Part shown: piece after piece, positions 53,923 to 63,231 of the stretch | Layout: each line of letters begins with the position of its first letter | Position numbering within the stretch: the first letter of the stretch is position 1 | Source of the DNA: Sphingomonas oligoaromativorans | GTDB taxonomy: Bacteria > Pseudomonadota > Alphaproteobacteria > Sphingomonadales > Sphingomonadaceae | Reading direction: 5' to 3' | Assembly: GCF_011762195.1 (NCBI RefSeq) | Contig: NZ_JAASQK010000005.1 | Span: 337,897 to 401,896, forward strand | DNA: 64,000 bases | Notes under the pieces: generated by a model | Database searches by the model: none | What the model was told of the DNA's origin: nothing | Seen by the model: only the letters and a program-made list of their open reading frames with translations | Made by a program: the position numbers and the translations under genes

Positions 53923-55127
53923 CCGCGCGCGCCGTTCCCGTCCCCCCGCCCGTGACCGATCCGCAGGGGCTTGAGCGCCTGATCGAGGCGCTCGACGGTG
54001 CCGGCGGCGCCACGCGCTATATCGGCGGCTGGGTGCGCGACACGCTGCTGGGGCAGGCTCCGCAGGATATCGACGTCGCCACCCGCCTCTCCCCGCAGGA
54101 GGTGGAGAGCCGCGCGCAGGCCGCGGGGCTCAACACCTGGAGTTCGGCCTCGGGCATCGCCCACGGCACGATCGGCGTGGTGGTGGGCGGCAAGTCCTTC
54201 GAGGTGACGACGCTGCGCCGCGACGTCGCGACCGACGGCCGCCACGCCACCGTCGCCTTCACCGAGGACTGGCAGGAGGACGCGGCGCGGCGCGACTTCA
54301 CGATCAACGCCCTCTCCGCCGATCCGCTGACCGGCGAGGTGCATGATTATTTCGGCGGGCTCGACGATCTCGCCGAAGGCCGTGTGCGCTTCATCGGCGA
54401 GCCCGCGCAGCGCATCGCCGAGGATCATCTGCGTATCCTGCGCTTCTTCCGCTTCCACGCCCGCTTCGGCAAGGGCACGCCGGACGCGGCGTCCTACGCC
54501 GCCTGCGTGGCGCGCGCGAAGGATTTGATGGCGCTCTCGCGCGAGCGGATCGCCGCCGAACTCGTCAAGTTGCTGGCGGTCGCCGATCCTCTGGCGACGG
54601 TGGAGGCGATGCTGGAAGGCGGCCTGTTCGCGCCCGTCGTCCCCGAGATCACCGATGCCGCCCGGCTCGCGGCCCTGCTATCGGCCGAACGCGCCGCCGG
54701 CGTCGCGCCCGACGGCCTGCGGAGGCTCGCCGCGCTGCTCCCCCCCTCGCCCGTCGTCGCCGAGCAGGTGGCGGCGCGGCTGCGCCTCTCCAAGCTGGAG
54801 CGCAAGCGGCTCGCGCTCGCCGCCGAGCCCGACGGGACCACGGTGGCCGAACGCCAAGCCTATGCGATCGGCGTGGAATCGGCGGTCGACCGGCTGCTGC
54901 TCGCCGACGAGCCCCAGGCCGCGCGCCGGATCGAACATTGGCAGCGCCCGTCCTTCCCGCTGTCCGGCGGCGATCTCATCGCGATGGGGCTGACGGCCGG
55001 CCCTGCGGTCGCGACGACGCTCCGCGCGATCGAGCAGCGCTGGGTTCGGGAAGGCTTTCCCGCCAAAGCCGTTCTCGACGGCTATGCGCGCGAAGCGGTG
55101 ACGGCGGTGGTGGGGCCGGCCGGCTGA
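53919..55127 (+). CDS. cca: CCA tRNA nucleotidyltransferase
   Basis: A 402-residue tRNA nucleotidyltransferase of class II, which adds or repairs the CCA end. The nucleotidyltransferase motif is GGWVRDTLLGQAPQDIDVA, giving the Asp pair. RRDFTINALSADP (motif C) and EDHLRILRFFRFHARFG (motif D) follow. The head domain is followed by the helical tail domains. The ATG overlaps the NUDIX stop by four bases. It ends two bases before the convergent GGDEF-EAL gene. tRNAs in this window carry encoded CCA, so its role is likely repair. Confidence 0.96.
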   Translation: MTARAVPVPPPVTDPQGLERLIEALDGAGGATRYIGGWVRDTLLGQAPQDIDVATRLSPQEVESRAQAAGLNTWSSASGIAHGTIGVVVGGKSFEVTTLRRDVATDGRHATVAFTEDWQEDAARRDFTINALSADPLTGEVHDYFGGLDDLAEGRVRFIGEPAQRIAEDHLRILRFFRFHARFGKGTPDAASYAACVARAKDLMALSRERIAAELVKLLAVADPLATVEAMLEGGLFAPVVPEITDAARLAALLSAERAAGVAPDGLRRLAALLPPSPVVAEQVAARLRLSKLERKRLALAAEPDGTTVAERQAYAIGVESAVDRLLLADEPQAARRIEHWQRPSFPLSGGDLIAMGLTAGPAVATTLRAIEQRWVREGFPAKAVLDGYAREAVTAVVGPAG

Positions 55128-55128
55128 C

Positions 55129-56916
55129 TCAGCCGAGCCGGCTGCGCCAGTAAGCGGCGGCCTCGTCGGCCGGCAGCGGCATCGAGTAGAAATAGCCCTG
55201 CCCATGGCTGCACCCAAGCGCCGCCAGCGTCTGGGACAGTTCGATCGTCTCGATGCCCTCGGCGGTCGTCGTCATGCCGAGCGCGTCGGCGAGGCTGAGC
55301 ACGGCGCGCACGATCGCCACCTTGTCGCGATCGGCCAGCATCCCGGAGACGAAGCTGCGATCGATCTTGAGATTGTCGATCGGCAGGCGCCGCAGATAGC
55401 TGAGGCTGGAATAGCCGGTGCCGAAATCGTCCATCGCGACGCGGACGTTGAGGCCGCGCAGCGCCTGAAGCGCGCGGGTGGCGCGATCCGGGTCTTGCAC
55501 GATGGCGCTTTCGGTCAACTCGATGGTCAGCCGCTCTCCCGCGATGCCGTGGGTGGCGAGCGCGGCGGCGATCATGCCGGGCACATCGTCGCGCGCGAGC
55601 TGGATGGCCGAGACGTTGACGCTCATCGACAGCGGCACCGGGCCGCCGGCATCCTTGTCCCACGCCGCCAGCGTCGAGAGCGCACTGTCGAGCGCCCAGC
55701 GGCCGAGCGGCACGATCAGGCCCGCCTCCTCCGCCACGGGGATGAACTCGCCCGGATCGATCGGTCCGCGCGTCGTATGCTTCCAGCGCGACAGGGCCTC
55801 GAAACCGGTGATCCTGTTCGCCGCCAGATCGATGATCGGCTGGTAGGCGAGCCTGAGATCGCCCTGATCGATGGCGCGGCGCAGCTCCGTCTCCAGATCG
55901 AGCTTGTAGCGCGCGCAGGCTGCCTCGCCGGGATGATGGACCTCGACCCGTCCGGTCGACTTGGCGCGCTTCAGCGCGAACTGGGCGTTGCGCACCAGCT
56001 CCTCGCCGCTGGTCTGCTCCTCGCCGACCAGCGCGCAGCCGATCGCGCATTCGAGCCCCACCTCGAACCGCGCCAGCCGGAAGGGCGTGGAAAGCACCGC
56101 CTGAATCCGCCGCGCCGCCGCCGGCGCATCGTCCGGCCCGTGGCTGAGCCGCAGCAGGATGCCGAACTCGTCCCCGCCGATGCGCGCCAGCAGATCGCCC
56201 GCACGCAGCGTCGAGATCAGCCGCCGCGCCACCGTGATGATGACCTCGTCGCCCGCGACGCCCCCCAAACTCTCGTTGATACGGCTGAAGCGCGACAGGT
56301 CGACCAGCAGCACGGCGTAGCTGGCGCCCGCGCCCTCGGCCATCACATCGTCCACGGCTTCCGCGAAGGCGCTGCGGTTGGGCAGGCCGGTCAGACTGTC
56401 GTGCAGCAGTTCGGCACGCAGCGAGCGGGCATTCTCGATCTCGGTGGTGCGATCGACCAGCGTCAGCAGGCAGCGCGGCGGACTGCCCGTGATCCGGATC
56501 AGCGACGCGATGTTGACGTGGAAATGGCGGCCCGACACGGCATCGCCGTCGCGCCATTCGAATCGCGTCGGCTCCTCGCCGCCGCTCTGGAAGAATGTCT
56601 GGAGCCCGCGCACGATATCGTGGCAGGCGATCACCGGCAGCGGCTGGTTCGAGGGGCGCGACGAATCGAGCTGCTGATAGCGCTCGTTGCAGACGCCCAG
56701 CTCGAACTGGCCGGAGGGCAGCGCCGAAACCATGGCCGCCGCGATCGGCAGCGCCTCCAGGAAGGATTCGCGCACGCGCATCGCATGAGCCCAGGCTTCG
56801 GGCGAGACGTTGCTGGGCAGGGTCGCCTCCGGCACAGGCCGCAGGACACCCAGCACCGCCCTCTCCTCAGGCGGCGTTTCGCTTTCCCGACTAGCCTCAG
56901 CCATACGCATGGCCAT
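55129..56916 (-). CDS. Diguanylate cyclase / phosphodiesterase (PAS-GGDEF-EAL)
   Basis: A 595-residue protein that may make and break cyclic-di-GMP. A PAS-like domain occupies about 40-160 and a GGDEF domain about 165-320, with the intact active site as ARIGGDEFGIL. An EAL domain follows (about 335-585) with GFEALSRW, ELTESAIV, MDDFGTGYSSLSYL and KIDRSFV, all present, so phosphodiesterase activity is likely. No membrane helix is seen, so it is cytoplasmic. The start is uncertain (ATGs at 56916, 56910 and 56904). It lies 19 bases after parC on the same strand. Confidence 0.94.
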   Translation of the reverse strand: MAMRMAEASRESETPPEERAVLGVLRPVPEATLPSNVSPEAWAHAMRVRESFLEALPIAAAMVSALPSGQFELGVCNERYQQLDSSRPSNQPLPVIACHDIVRGLQTFFQSGGEEPTRFEWRDGDAVSGRHFHVNIASLIRITGSPPRCLLTLVDRTTEIENARSLRAELLHDSLTGLPNRSAFAEAVDDVMAEGAGASYAVLLVDLSRFSRINESLGGVAGDEVIITVARRLISTLRAGDLLARIGGDEFGILLRLSHGPDDAPAAARRIQAVLSTPFRLARFEVGLECAIGCALVGEEQTSGEELVRNAQFALKRAKSTGRVEVHHPGEAACARYKLDLETELRRAIDQGDLRLAYQPIIDLAANRITGFEALSRWKHTTRGPIDPGEFIPVAEEAGLIVPLGRWALDSALSTLAAWDKDAGGPVPLSMSVNVSAIQLARDDVPGMIAAALATHGIAGERLTIELTESAIVQDPDRATRALQALRGLNVRVAMDDFGTGYSSLSYLRRLPIDNLKIDRSFVSGMLADRDKVAIVRAVLSLADALGMTTTAEGIETIELSQTLAALGCSHGQGYFYSMPLPADEAAAYWRSRLG

Positions 56917-56935
56917 CAGGCGTACATCGATCGGG

Positions 56936-59257
56936 TTAATCTTTGCTTTCGCTGATTTCTTCTGCCGCGGGAGCCGGCGGCGAAGGCGGCGTCACCTGCC
57001 CGAAGCGATTGTCGCGCGGGAAGCCCAGCGGCGCCATGCGCCCGCCTGCCCCGCGCGCGGTGCGCCATGGGGTGAGGTCCGACTCGGTGCGGACGCGGCC
57101 GGTCTCGCCACCCATCGCCCAACTGATGCCGCCCGCGAAGACGATCGCCATCGCGTCCGACAGCCCTCCGTCCCGGTAGCGCTGGAGCTGGACGCCCGAA
57201 CCGCGCGCCATCTCGGGCAGCTCGCGGATCGGGAAGACCACCATCTTGCGGTTGTCGCCAACCACCGCGACATAATCGGCGCCCGCCACGACAGGACGGA
57301 AGAGGCGCAACTCCGCGCCGGGACGCAGGTTCAGCACCTGCTTGCCCTTGCGCGTTTCCGCCACGATGTCGGCGACCTTGGCGAGGAAGCCGCGTCCGTC
57401 CGACGAGGCGACCAGCACGCGATCCTCGCCTCCGCCACGCACCACGGGGAGCAACGCCACCGGCGCGCCCTCGCCCTCCAGATCGACCATCAGGCGCACC
57501 GGCTCGCCGAAGCCGCGCCCGCCCGGCAGCTTGTCCGCCGCCAGCGTGAAGACGCGCCCGTTCGCCGCCGCCAGCAGCAGCCGGTCGGTGGTTTGCGCGT
57601 GGAAGGCGAACAGCGGCCCGTCGCCTTCCTTGAACTTCAGCGTATCGGCGGCCGCGAGATCGCGATGCCCCGCCATGGCGCGAATCCAGCCGCGCTGGGA
57701 GAGGATGACGGTGATCGGCTCGCGATCGATCATCGCCTCCAGCGGGATTTCGCGCGCCGGGCCGGCTTCCGCCACCGTCGTGCGGCGCGCGCCCAGCGCC
57801 GTCTCGGGCGCATAGCGCTCGCGCAGCTTGGCGAGATCCTTCTTGAGGCGATTGCGCTGCTTCGTTGGGCTTTCGAGCAGTGCGGCGAGGCCGTCACGCT
57901 CCTTGGCCAGCGCGTCGCGCTCCTTCTTGATCTCCATCTCCTCAAGACGGCGCAGGCTGCGCAGGCGCATGTTGAGGATCGCTTCGGCCTGCCGGTCGGT
58001 GAGGCCGAATTCGGCCATCATGATCGGCTTGGGCTCATCCTCGCCGCGGATGATCTCGATCACGCGGTCGAGGTTGAGATAGGCGATCAGGAAGCCGTCG
58101 AGCAGCTCGATGCGGTCGTCGATCTTGGCCAGCCGGTGCTTCGAGCGATTGACCAGCACCTCGATCTGGTGCGCGACATAGGCCGACAGCGCCTCGGCCA
58201 ACGACATCACGCGCGGGGTGCGCGTCGCGTCCAGCACGTTGAGGTTGAGCGGCACGCGCACCTCAAGGTCGGTCAGCCGGTAGAGGCTGTCCTTGAGCGT
58301 ATCGACGTCCACCGTACGGCTGCGCGGCTCCAGCACGATGCGGATCTGCTCGTCCGATTCGTCGCGGACGTCGGCGAGGATCGGCAGCTTCTTCTCGGTG
58401 ATGAGGGCGGCGATCTGCTCGATCAGCTTGGCCTTCTGCACCTGATAGGGGATTTCGGTGATGACGAGCTGCCAGGTGCCGCCCGAGAGCTTCTCCGGCT
58501 CGGCGAAGCGCGCGCGGGTGCGGAAGGCGCCGCGGCCCGTCTCATAGGCTTCGCGGATGGTGGCCGGGCCGTCGGCGACGATGCCGCCGGTCGGGAAGTC
58601 CGGCCCCTGCACATATTGCAGCAGATCGGCCGTCGGCGCGCCCGGATGCTCGATCAGGTGGATCGCGGCGTCGATCAGTTCGGCCGCGTTGTGCGGCGGG
58701 ATCGAGGTCGCCATGCCGACCGCGATGCCGGCCGCGCCATTGGCGAGCAGGTTCGGGAACAGGCCGGGGAAGACCTCGGGCTCCTCTTCCTCGCCATTGT
58801 AGGTGGGTTTGAAGCCGACCGTGCCTTCGTCGAGCCCCGACATCAGATCGACGGCGGTCGCGGTCAGGCGGGCCTCGGTGTACCGGTAGGCGGCGGCGTT
58901 ATCGCCATCGACATTGCCGAAATTGCCCTGCCCGTCGACCAGCGGATAGCGCAGCGAGAAGGTCTGCGCGAGGCGAACCATCGCGTCATAGACCGACTGG
59001 TCGCCATGCGGGTGGTACTTGCCGATCGTGTCGCCGACGACGCGCGCGCACTTCTTGTAGGCCGCCGCCGGATCGAGCCGCAGCAACCGCATCGCCCAGA
59101 GCAGCCGGCGATGCACCGGCTTCAGCCCGTCCCGCACGTCCGGCAGCGAGCGCGCCGTGATCGTCGAGAGCGCATAAACGAGGTAGCGCTGCGACAGCGC
59201 CTCATCGAAGGGAGAATCGGTGAAGGGTTCGGGTTCGATGATGTCGGTCGAGGCCAT
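56936..59257 (-). CDS. parC: DNA topoisomerase IV subunit A (ParC)
   Basis: A 773-residue topoisomerase subunit that cuts and passes DNA to separate daughter chromosomes with ParE. The catalytic Tyr is in [11 protein letters not shown] and the GyrA/ParC N-terminal core begins [35 protein letters not shown] (in part). The quinolone region reads [20 protein letters not shown]: Gln and Asp stand where E. coli has Ser80 and Glu84. The C-terminal beta-propeller follows from about residue 490, without a GyrA box. GAGGGC precedes the ATG at 59257. Confidence 0.96.
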   Translation of the reverse strand: MASTDIIEPEPFTDSPFDEALSQRYLVYALSTITARSLPDVRDGLKPVHRRLLWAMRLLRLDPAAAYKKCARVVGDTIGKYHPHGDQSVYDAMVRLAQTFSLRYPLVDGQGNFGNVDGDNAAAYRYTEARLTATAVDLMSGLDEGTVGFKPTYNGEEEEPEVFPGLFPNLLANGAAGIAVGMATSIPPHNAAELIDAAIHLIEHPGAPTADLLQYVQGPDFPTGGIVADGPATIREAYETGRGAFRTRARFAEPEKLSGGTWQLVITEIPYQVQKAKLIEQIAALITEKKLPILADVRDESDEQIRIVLEPRSRTVDVDTLKDSLYRLTDLEVRVPLNLNVLDATRTPRVMSLAEALSAYVAHQIEVLVNRSKHRLAKIDDRIELLDGFLIAYLNLDRVIEIIRGEDEPKPIMMAEFGLTDRQAEAILNMRLRSLRRLEEMEIKKERDALAKERDGLAALLESPTKQRNRLKKDLAKLRERYAPETALGARRTTVAEAGPAREIPLEAMIDREPITVILSQRGWIRAMAGHRDLAAADTLKFKEGDGPLFAFHAQTTDRLLLAAANGRVFTLAADKLPGGRGFGEPVRLMVDLEGEGAPVALLPVVRGGGEDRVLVASSDGRGFLAKVADIVAETRKGKQVLNLRPGAELRLFRPVVAGADYVAVVGDNRKMVVFPIRELPEMARGSGVQLQRYRDGGLSDAMAIVFAGGISWAMGGETGRVRTESDLTPWRTARGAGGRMAPLGFPRDNRFGQVTPPSPPAPAAEEISESKD

Positions 59258-59319
59258 GCCCTCTGGTTAGCAGGCGCTCCCCGCGCTTGGGAAGCGCCAA
59301 CGTCCCGTTATGTTCTCGC

Positions 59320-60063
59320 TCAAAGCGCGGTGCGGAACGGCGTGAAGTTGGTATGCTCGTCGAACACGTCGACGCCTTCCTTGCGCTTGAGGAAGCCGAT
59401 CACCGCATAGGTGACGGGGGTGAGAATCACCTCCCACGACACCTTCAGCGCCCAGTTGGTGAGGAGCACTTTCAGCACCAGCGCCGGCGTCCAGCTCGGC
59501 GCGCCGAGGAAGGCAAGCGGATAGAAGACGAGGCTGTCCACCGCCTGCCCGCACACCGTCGATCCGATGGTGCGCGTCCACAGATGCTTGCCGCGCGTCA
59601 GGATCTTCATCCTGGCCATGACGTAGGAGTTGACGAACTCCCCCGCCCAGAAGGCCGCGACCGAGGCGAAGACGATGCGCGGCACCTGCCCGAACACCTG
59701 CTCGTAAGCGGCCTGCCCCGTCCAGTCGCGCGCGGGCGGCAGCGACACCACCACCCACGACATGAACGCCATGAACAGCACCGCCCCGAACCCCGCCCAC
59801 ACGCAGCGCCGCGCGCGGGCATAGCCGTACACCTCGGTCAGCACGTCGCCGAGGATATAGCCGACCGGGAAGAAGAGGATGCCGCCACCGAAGGGCCATT
59901 CGCCGATCACGGGCAGATCCACCTTGGCCACCTTGCCCGCGCCGATCACGTTGGAGAGCAGCAGGATGGTGACGAACGCCGCCATGGTGAAATCGTAATA
60001 GCGCATCGGCCGGCCATGGAGCGTGCCGGCCTCGACGGGCTGGATGGGGGACACGTCGTTCAT
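59320..60063 (-). CDS. yhhQ: Queuosine precursor transporter (YhhQ/VUT family)
   Basis: A 247-residue membrane protein with six or so hydrophobic segments. The signature is MRYYDFTMAAFVTILLLSNVIGAGKV, later FFPVGYILGDVLTEVYGYARAR, the segment VFASVAAFWAGEFVNSYVMARMKI and VCGQAVDSLVFYPLAFLG. This matches the family that imports queuosine precursors (preQ0, preQ1). The start at 60063 gives the family length, though a longer in-frame start at 60111 is possible. It ends 62 bases after the parC start on the same strand. tRNA-Arg follows on the other strand. Confidence 0.9.
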   Translation of the reverse strand: MNDVSPIQPVEAGTLHGRPMRYYDFTMAAFVTILLLSNVIGAGKVAKVDLPVIGEWPFGGGILFFPVGYILGDVLTEVYGYARARRCVWAGFGAVLFMAFMSWVVVSLPPARDWTGQAAYEQVFGQVPRIVFASVAAFWAGEFVNSYVMARMKILTRGKHLWTRTIGSTVCGQAVDSLVFYPLAFLGAPSWTPALVLKVLLTNWALKVSWEVILTPVTYAVIGFLKRKEGVDVFDEHTNFTPFRTAL

Positions 60064-60159
60064 CGCGTGGCCGGGCGGAGCGGTTGTTGCGCAGTCGTCA
60101 TGGCCGGGCACAGTATCGCGGTTTCCAGCCCGCGCAATCCGGGCTAAGGCGACCGATGG

Positions 60160-60236
60160 GCGCCCGTAGCTCAGTTGGATAGAGCACTAGCCTTCTAAGC
60201 TTGTGGTCGCAGGTTCGAACCCTGCCGGGCGCGCCA
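60160..60236 (+). tRNA. tRNA-Arg (TCT)
   Basis: GCGCCCG/CGGGCGC acceptor stem with encoded GCCA end, D-arm GTAGCTCAGTTGGATAGAG, anticodon loop CTTCTAA (anticodon TCT, arginine), T-arm GTTCGAACC. Its 3' end faces the accessory genes that follow, as tRNA genes used for integration often do. Confidence 0.96.
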
Positions 60237-60430
60237 ATTTCAAGTCGGCTGGTGTTGGGACAACCTTACCCTGCCCCCCCAGCCACCCTTGCAGCGCCTT
60301 TTCCTGCGGCCCTGAATGATCAAGGGCGGGAGAACCACGGATCAGAGCACGAGAGGCTGGTGATCAAAATCCAACGCCGGCAACCACATAGTTAACACAT
60401 CATCGGTCGCCGCACGCCATAACGAGCCGC

Positions 60431-61378
60431 GTGACGACTCTCCTTTCCATCGCCGAATCCATCATGCTTGAATTCCGCCAACCGCTCTCAGCGGCGGAAA
60501 TCGCCGAAGCGGCTCGTGGGTCAGGGAGACTTCCCCATCGCTTCCACGGGCGATCCGTCGCTGCTTCGTTGTTCACAAGGCTCGCCAAGGATGTTCGAAA
60601 CGAGCACGGTCGCTTCGTTCGGACTGCCCCCGGCCGCTTCCTTCTGCGCTCCCAGCTCGATGATCTAACCATTCCGGCTGAGCGGCGGCGTATATTCGTC
60701 TCGCGCCGTTCGCGACGATACCAGCCAAAGCAGATGTTCGCGCCCATGGAGATCGCATCCGCATTGGATCGCGACAACACCAGCCCCTACGTCCGCCGAT
60801 TCAACGCCAACCAAATGCACTTCGCACCGGTTGATCAGCCGCCTGGCCAAAACTTCGTCCCCGTGTGGTCTGTCGTCTACGTCACAAGGCGCGGACAGCT
60901 GCTGAGCTACGAGCACCGCCGTCAGAAAATCGGCTCAGAACGTGTCTACAGGCGGAAGGCGCTTGGCTTTCCCGCACCCGTGCACGACGACGATCAGACG
61001 CTTTTTGACCTGAACAACCACGGCGTCGTCAATCGCGGCATCACAACGCTGTCGATGCACATCGGCACCGAAAAAATCGCGCTCTCTAGTCGCCAAGAGC
61101 CGATCGCCCAAGTCATGGGCTTTTCGTTAGTCGGCGGTCGCGGCGGCCCGCTTCTGCTAGGCATCGTGCGTTACGAAGCGGATGACTGGTTCGAAGGGCA
61201 CGCCCGTAGCCTCTCGGTGCGCGACCTCCGTTGGATCGATGCAGAGGCGCCCCTCGGCATCGATCGCCTCGATCTTTATTCGCGCGCCGTGCTCGATCAC
61301 CTCAGCACGGCGCCCGAGACTACAAATCCGTCGCAATTATCCGCTCAGCCCCAAAGCTTTGTCTTCGACCGAAATTAA
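60431..61378 (+). CDS. HARE-HTH domain protein of unknown function
   Basis: A 315-residue protein. The first 75 residues resemble the HARE-HTH winged helix: LSAAEIAEAARGSG, then SVAASLFTRLAKDV and RFVRTAPGRFLLRS, ending in a strand. That fold is known from restriction and chromatin proteins and is thought to read modified DNA. The larger C-terminal part is a mixed fold (VPVWSVVYVTRRGQLLSYEHRRQKIGSERVY, LGIVRYEADDWFEGH) that may be a degenerate NUDIX-like domain, but the metal-binding box is not present. The GTG at 60431 begins the frame; an inner ATG at 60464 would cut off part of the winged helix. It starts 194 bases past tRNA-Arg. Confidence 0.65.
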   Translation: MTTLLSIAESIMLEFRQPLSAAEIAEAARGSGRLPHRFHGRSVAASLFTRLAKDVRNEHGRFVRTAPGRFLLRSQLDDLTIPAERRRIFVSRRSRRYQPKQMFAPMEIASALDRDNTSPYVRRFNANQMHFAPVDQPPGQNFVPVWSVVYVTRRGQLLSYEHRRQKIGSERVYRRKALGFPAPVHDDDQTLFDLNNHGVVNRGITTLSMHIGTEKIALSSRQEPIAQVMGFSLVGGRGGPLLLGIVRYEADDWFEGHARSLSVRDLRWIDAEAPLGIDRLDLYSRAVLDHLSTAPETTNPSQLSAQPQSFVFDRN

Positions 61379-61441
61379 AAGCCGTCATGATGCTCGATCG
61401 ACCCGCTATCGATTACCAACGGATCCGCACCACGGACTGAG

Positions 61442-62110
61442 CTATCTGATCGGTTCTTCCGACGGCGGTGTCGATTCAGAGGATGCCTCAACACCCATTG
61501 GCCGGGGAAGCGGCTTGGGCGACGTCACGTATAGGCGATCGATCAAATAATAGAGCGCTCGGATCGTCGTCATAAAGAGGCTCGACAACACGATGTTACC
61601 GCCAACCAGCGGGACCCCCCGCAACCATCGCCTCGGAATGCCCACCTGCCTGTTGCCAATTGTCGCGTGCAGGCCGGATATATGCTGAAACCAATCCGAC
61701 ACCGTAACGCAGCCAATGGCGACGATCGTCACGATCATCGACATGAAGGCCAGATAGCCGAACATCGCGCACACATATTCGCGGCGCGTCAGACGCTCGC
61801 GTTCTCCATCTGCTGATGGAAGCAGGATCGCACCGATCTCGATGACTTTATCGAGACCATCAAGATTGCGAGGAAACGTCGCCACCGCCACCAGACCGGC
61901 CACGTAAAAGCCAGTTAGCACAGACGAGAAAGTGCCGATCTTGTCGACGAATCCGTCCTTGTGGAAAAAATTGGCGCCGGGAATGAACAGGAACGGCAGC
62001 GACATCAACGCCAACAGCCCCAGCATCCCCGGCATGTCTCGCCACACCAGGCGACGACCGCGTGCATCCTCCAGGGTGAGGTAGCGAAGCGGGAAGCCGG
62101 TGAGCCCCAT
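61442..62110 (-). CDS. Multi-spanning membrane protein of a two-gene unit
   Basis: A 222-residue protein with four likely membrane segments: MLGLLALMSLPFLFIPGA, IGTFSSVLTGFYVAGLVAVA, FGYLAFMSMIVTIVAIGCV, and GNIVLSSLFMTTIRALYYLI. Long charged loops lie between and the tail is proline- and acid-rich. It starts five bases after the stop of the gene at 62116 with GAGGGCG before the ATG, so the two genes are strongly coupled. I do not recognise the family. The size and layout are like membrane effectors of bacterial immune systems, which is only an analogy. Confidence 0.65.
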   Translation of the reverse strand: MGLTGFPLRYLTLEDARGRRLVWRDMPGMLGLLALMSLPFLFIPGANFFHKDGFVDKIGTFSSVLTGFYVAGLVAVATFPRNLDGLDKVIEIGAILLPSADGERERLTRREYVCAMFGYLAFMSMIVTIVAIGCVTVSDWFQHISGLHATIGNRQVGIPRRWLRGVPLVGGNIVLSSLFMTTIRALYYLIDRLYVTSPKPLPRPMGVEASSESTPPSEEPIR

Positions 62111-62115
62111 CGCCC

Positions 62116-63087
62116 TCAGCCCTTCGCCATGAGCTTTTGAGCAGCCTCAACCAGCTCCGGAACGACCTCCATCGTGCACGGCGTGAGATCCCGACTGACA
62201 ACAACCTGCTCGGCTCGCACAAACATGATTTCTGCCGCTTCCGCCTCGCGCTCGAGCTTCACCGTCCGGTGACGATCATCATCAAGGCTGAGATCCAATG
62301 AGACATCGTCCCACTCCTGCTCGCGGACCTTCGTCACGAACTTGGCGAGCCCTTCCCGCCAGCCCTTCGAAGTCGGGTCACCGACGATTTTATAGCGCAA
62401 ACGCTCAAGCGTCGGTTCCGCGATGCCCTCGCTATCAGGCGCATCTGGAATCTTCGTGCGAGTGAGCGTCAAATAATTGATCGAGCCCTTCTTCTTCAGG
62501 GCGTCCGTCAAATTCTCTGATTTCTGCCCCAAGGCCTTGAAGGTCGAATACGTCTCCTGTTCGTTCCCCTTCTTATCCTCATAGGCATATTTATAGTCGG
62601 TTAGTGCGCCGGCGATGATCTGCTTTACGACGCTCAGGCTCAGACCCGGCATTTCCTCCAGCGCTGCGTTATATGCCCCAGCCTCAAATGATCGGGTGTC
62701 GATCACCAGATGCGCTGACACCGCCTGCTCCTCGTCACGCTCCTTCGTAGTCTGCCGAAGGGAGATCCGATCCTCGATAACCTTTCGATACGCGGGATCG
62801 GCCGCATCGGGGCTCGTCCGGTGGAACAGCAAAGTCAGTAGCTTCGCCTTCTCGTCATGGACGATCGCAATCAGATCGACGTCATCCCCGTTGGGTTGCC
62901 TCACCGAAAGCTTCTTGCTCCTCTGCGCCACACGCAGAGCGTCCAAGACGGAAAGCTGCCCCTCCGCTGCCGTTATCGGCAGAACATACCCATTACGCGC
63001 CCTCGGTGAGAACCGAAACTGATAACGCCGCAGAAATCGGCTACGCTTTTCAATCAACTCAACCACCCCCGAACTCGGAATCGGCAC
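62116..63087 (-). CDS. Soluble protein of a two-gene unit, unknown family
   Basis: A 323-residue protein with no membrane segment or signal peptide. The N-terminal part begins with basic residues (EKRSRFLRRYQFRFSPRARNG) and a segment LPITAAEGQLSVLDALRV; the middle has AYNAALEEMPGLSLSVVKQIIAGALTDYKYAYEDKKG; the C-terminal part contains EREAEAAEIMFVRAEQVVV. The GTG at 63087 is the earliest start; later ones are possible. It is followed with only five bases between by the membrane protein at 61442. No catalytic motif that I can name is seen, so a sensor, adaptor or nuclease role cannot be decided. Confidence 0.65.
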   Translation of the reverse strand: MPIPSSGVVELIEKRSRFLRRYQFRFSPRARNGYVLPITAAEGQLSVLDALRVAQRSKKLSVRQPNGDDVDLIAIVHDEKAKLLTLLFHRTSPDAADPAYRKVIEDRISLRQTTKERDEEQAVSAHLVIDTRSFEAGAYNAALEEMPGLSLSVVKQIIAGALTDYKYAYEDKKGNEQETYSTFKALGQKSENLTDALKKKGSINYLTLTRTKIPDAPDSEGIAEPTLERLRYKIVGDPTSKGWREGLAKFVTKVREQEWDDVSLDLSLDDDRHRTVKLEREAEAAEIMFVRAEQVVVSRDLTPCTMEVVPELVEAAQKLMAKG

Positions 63088-63231
63088 CCTCTATTTGAGC
63101 GCATCCCCGAGATGAAGCGATATCACGCCCGAGATGGCTCAATTCTGCACGATTTGTGACTGAAATTTGTCCGGCCGGACAGGCACCCGCATAATCTTCG
63201 GACGACTCCTGCTTACATTCCAAAGGTTTGA

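Noticed and set aside
61442..63087. Assignment of the two-gene unit to the Kiwa defence system
   Set aside because: The order is reversed (soluble gene first) and I do not recognise DUF4868 in the soluble protein; left unassigned.
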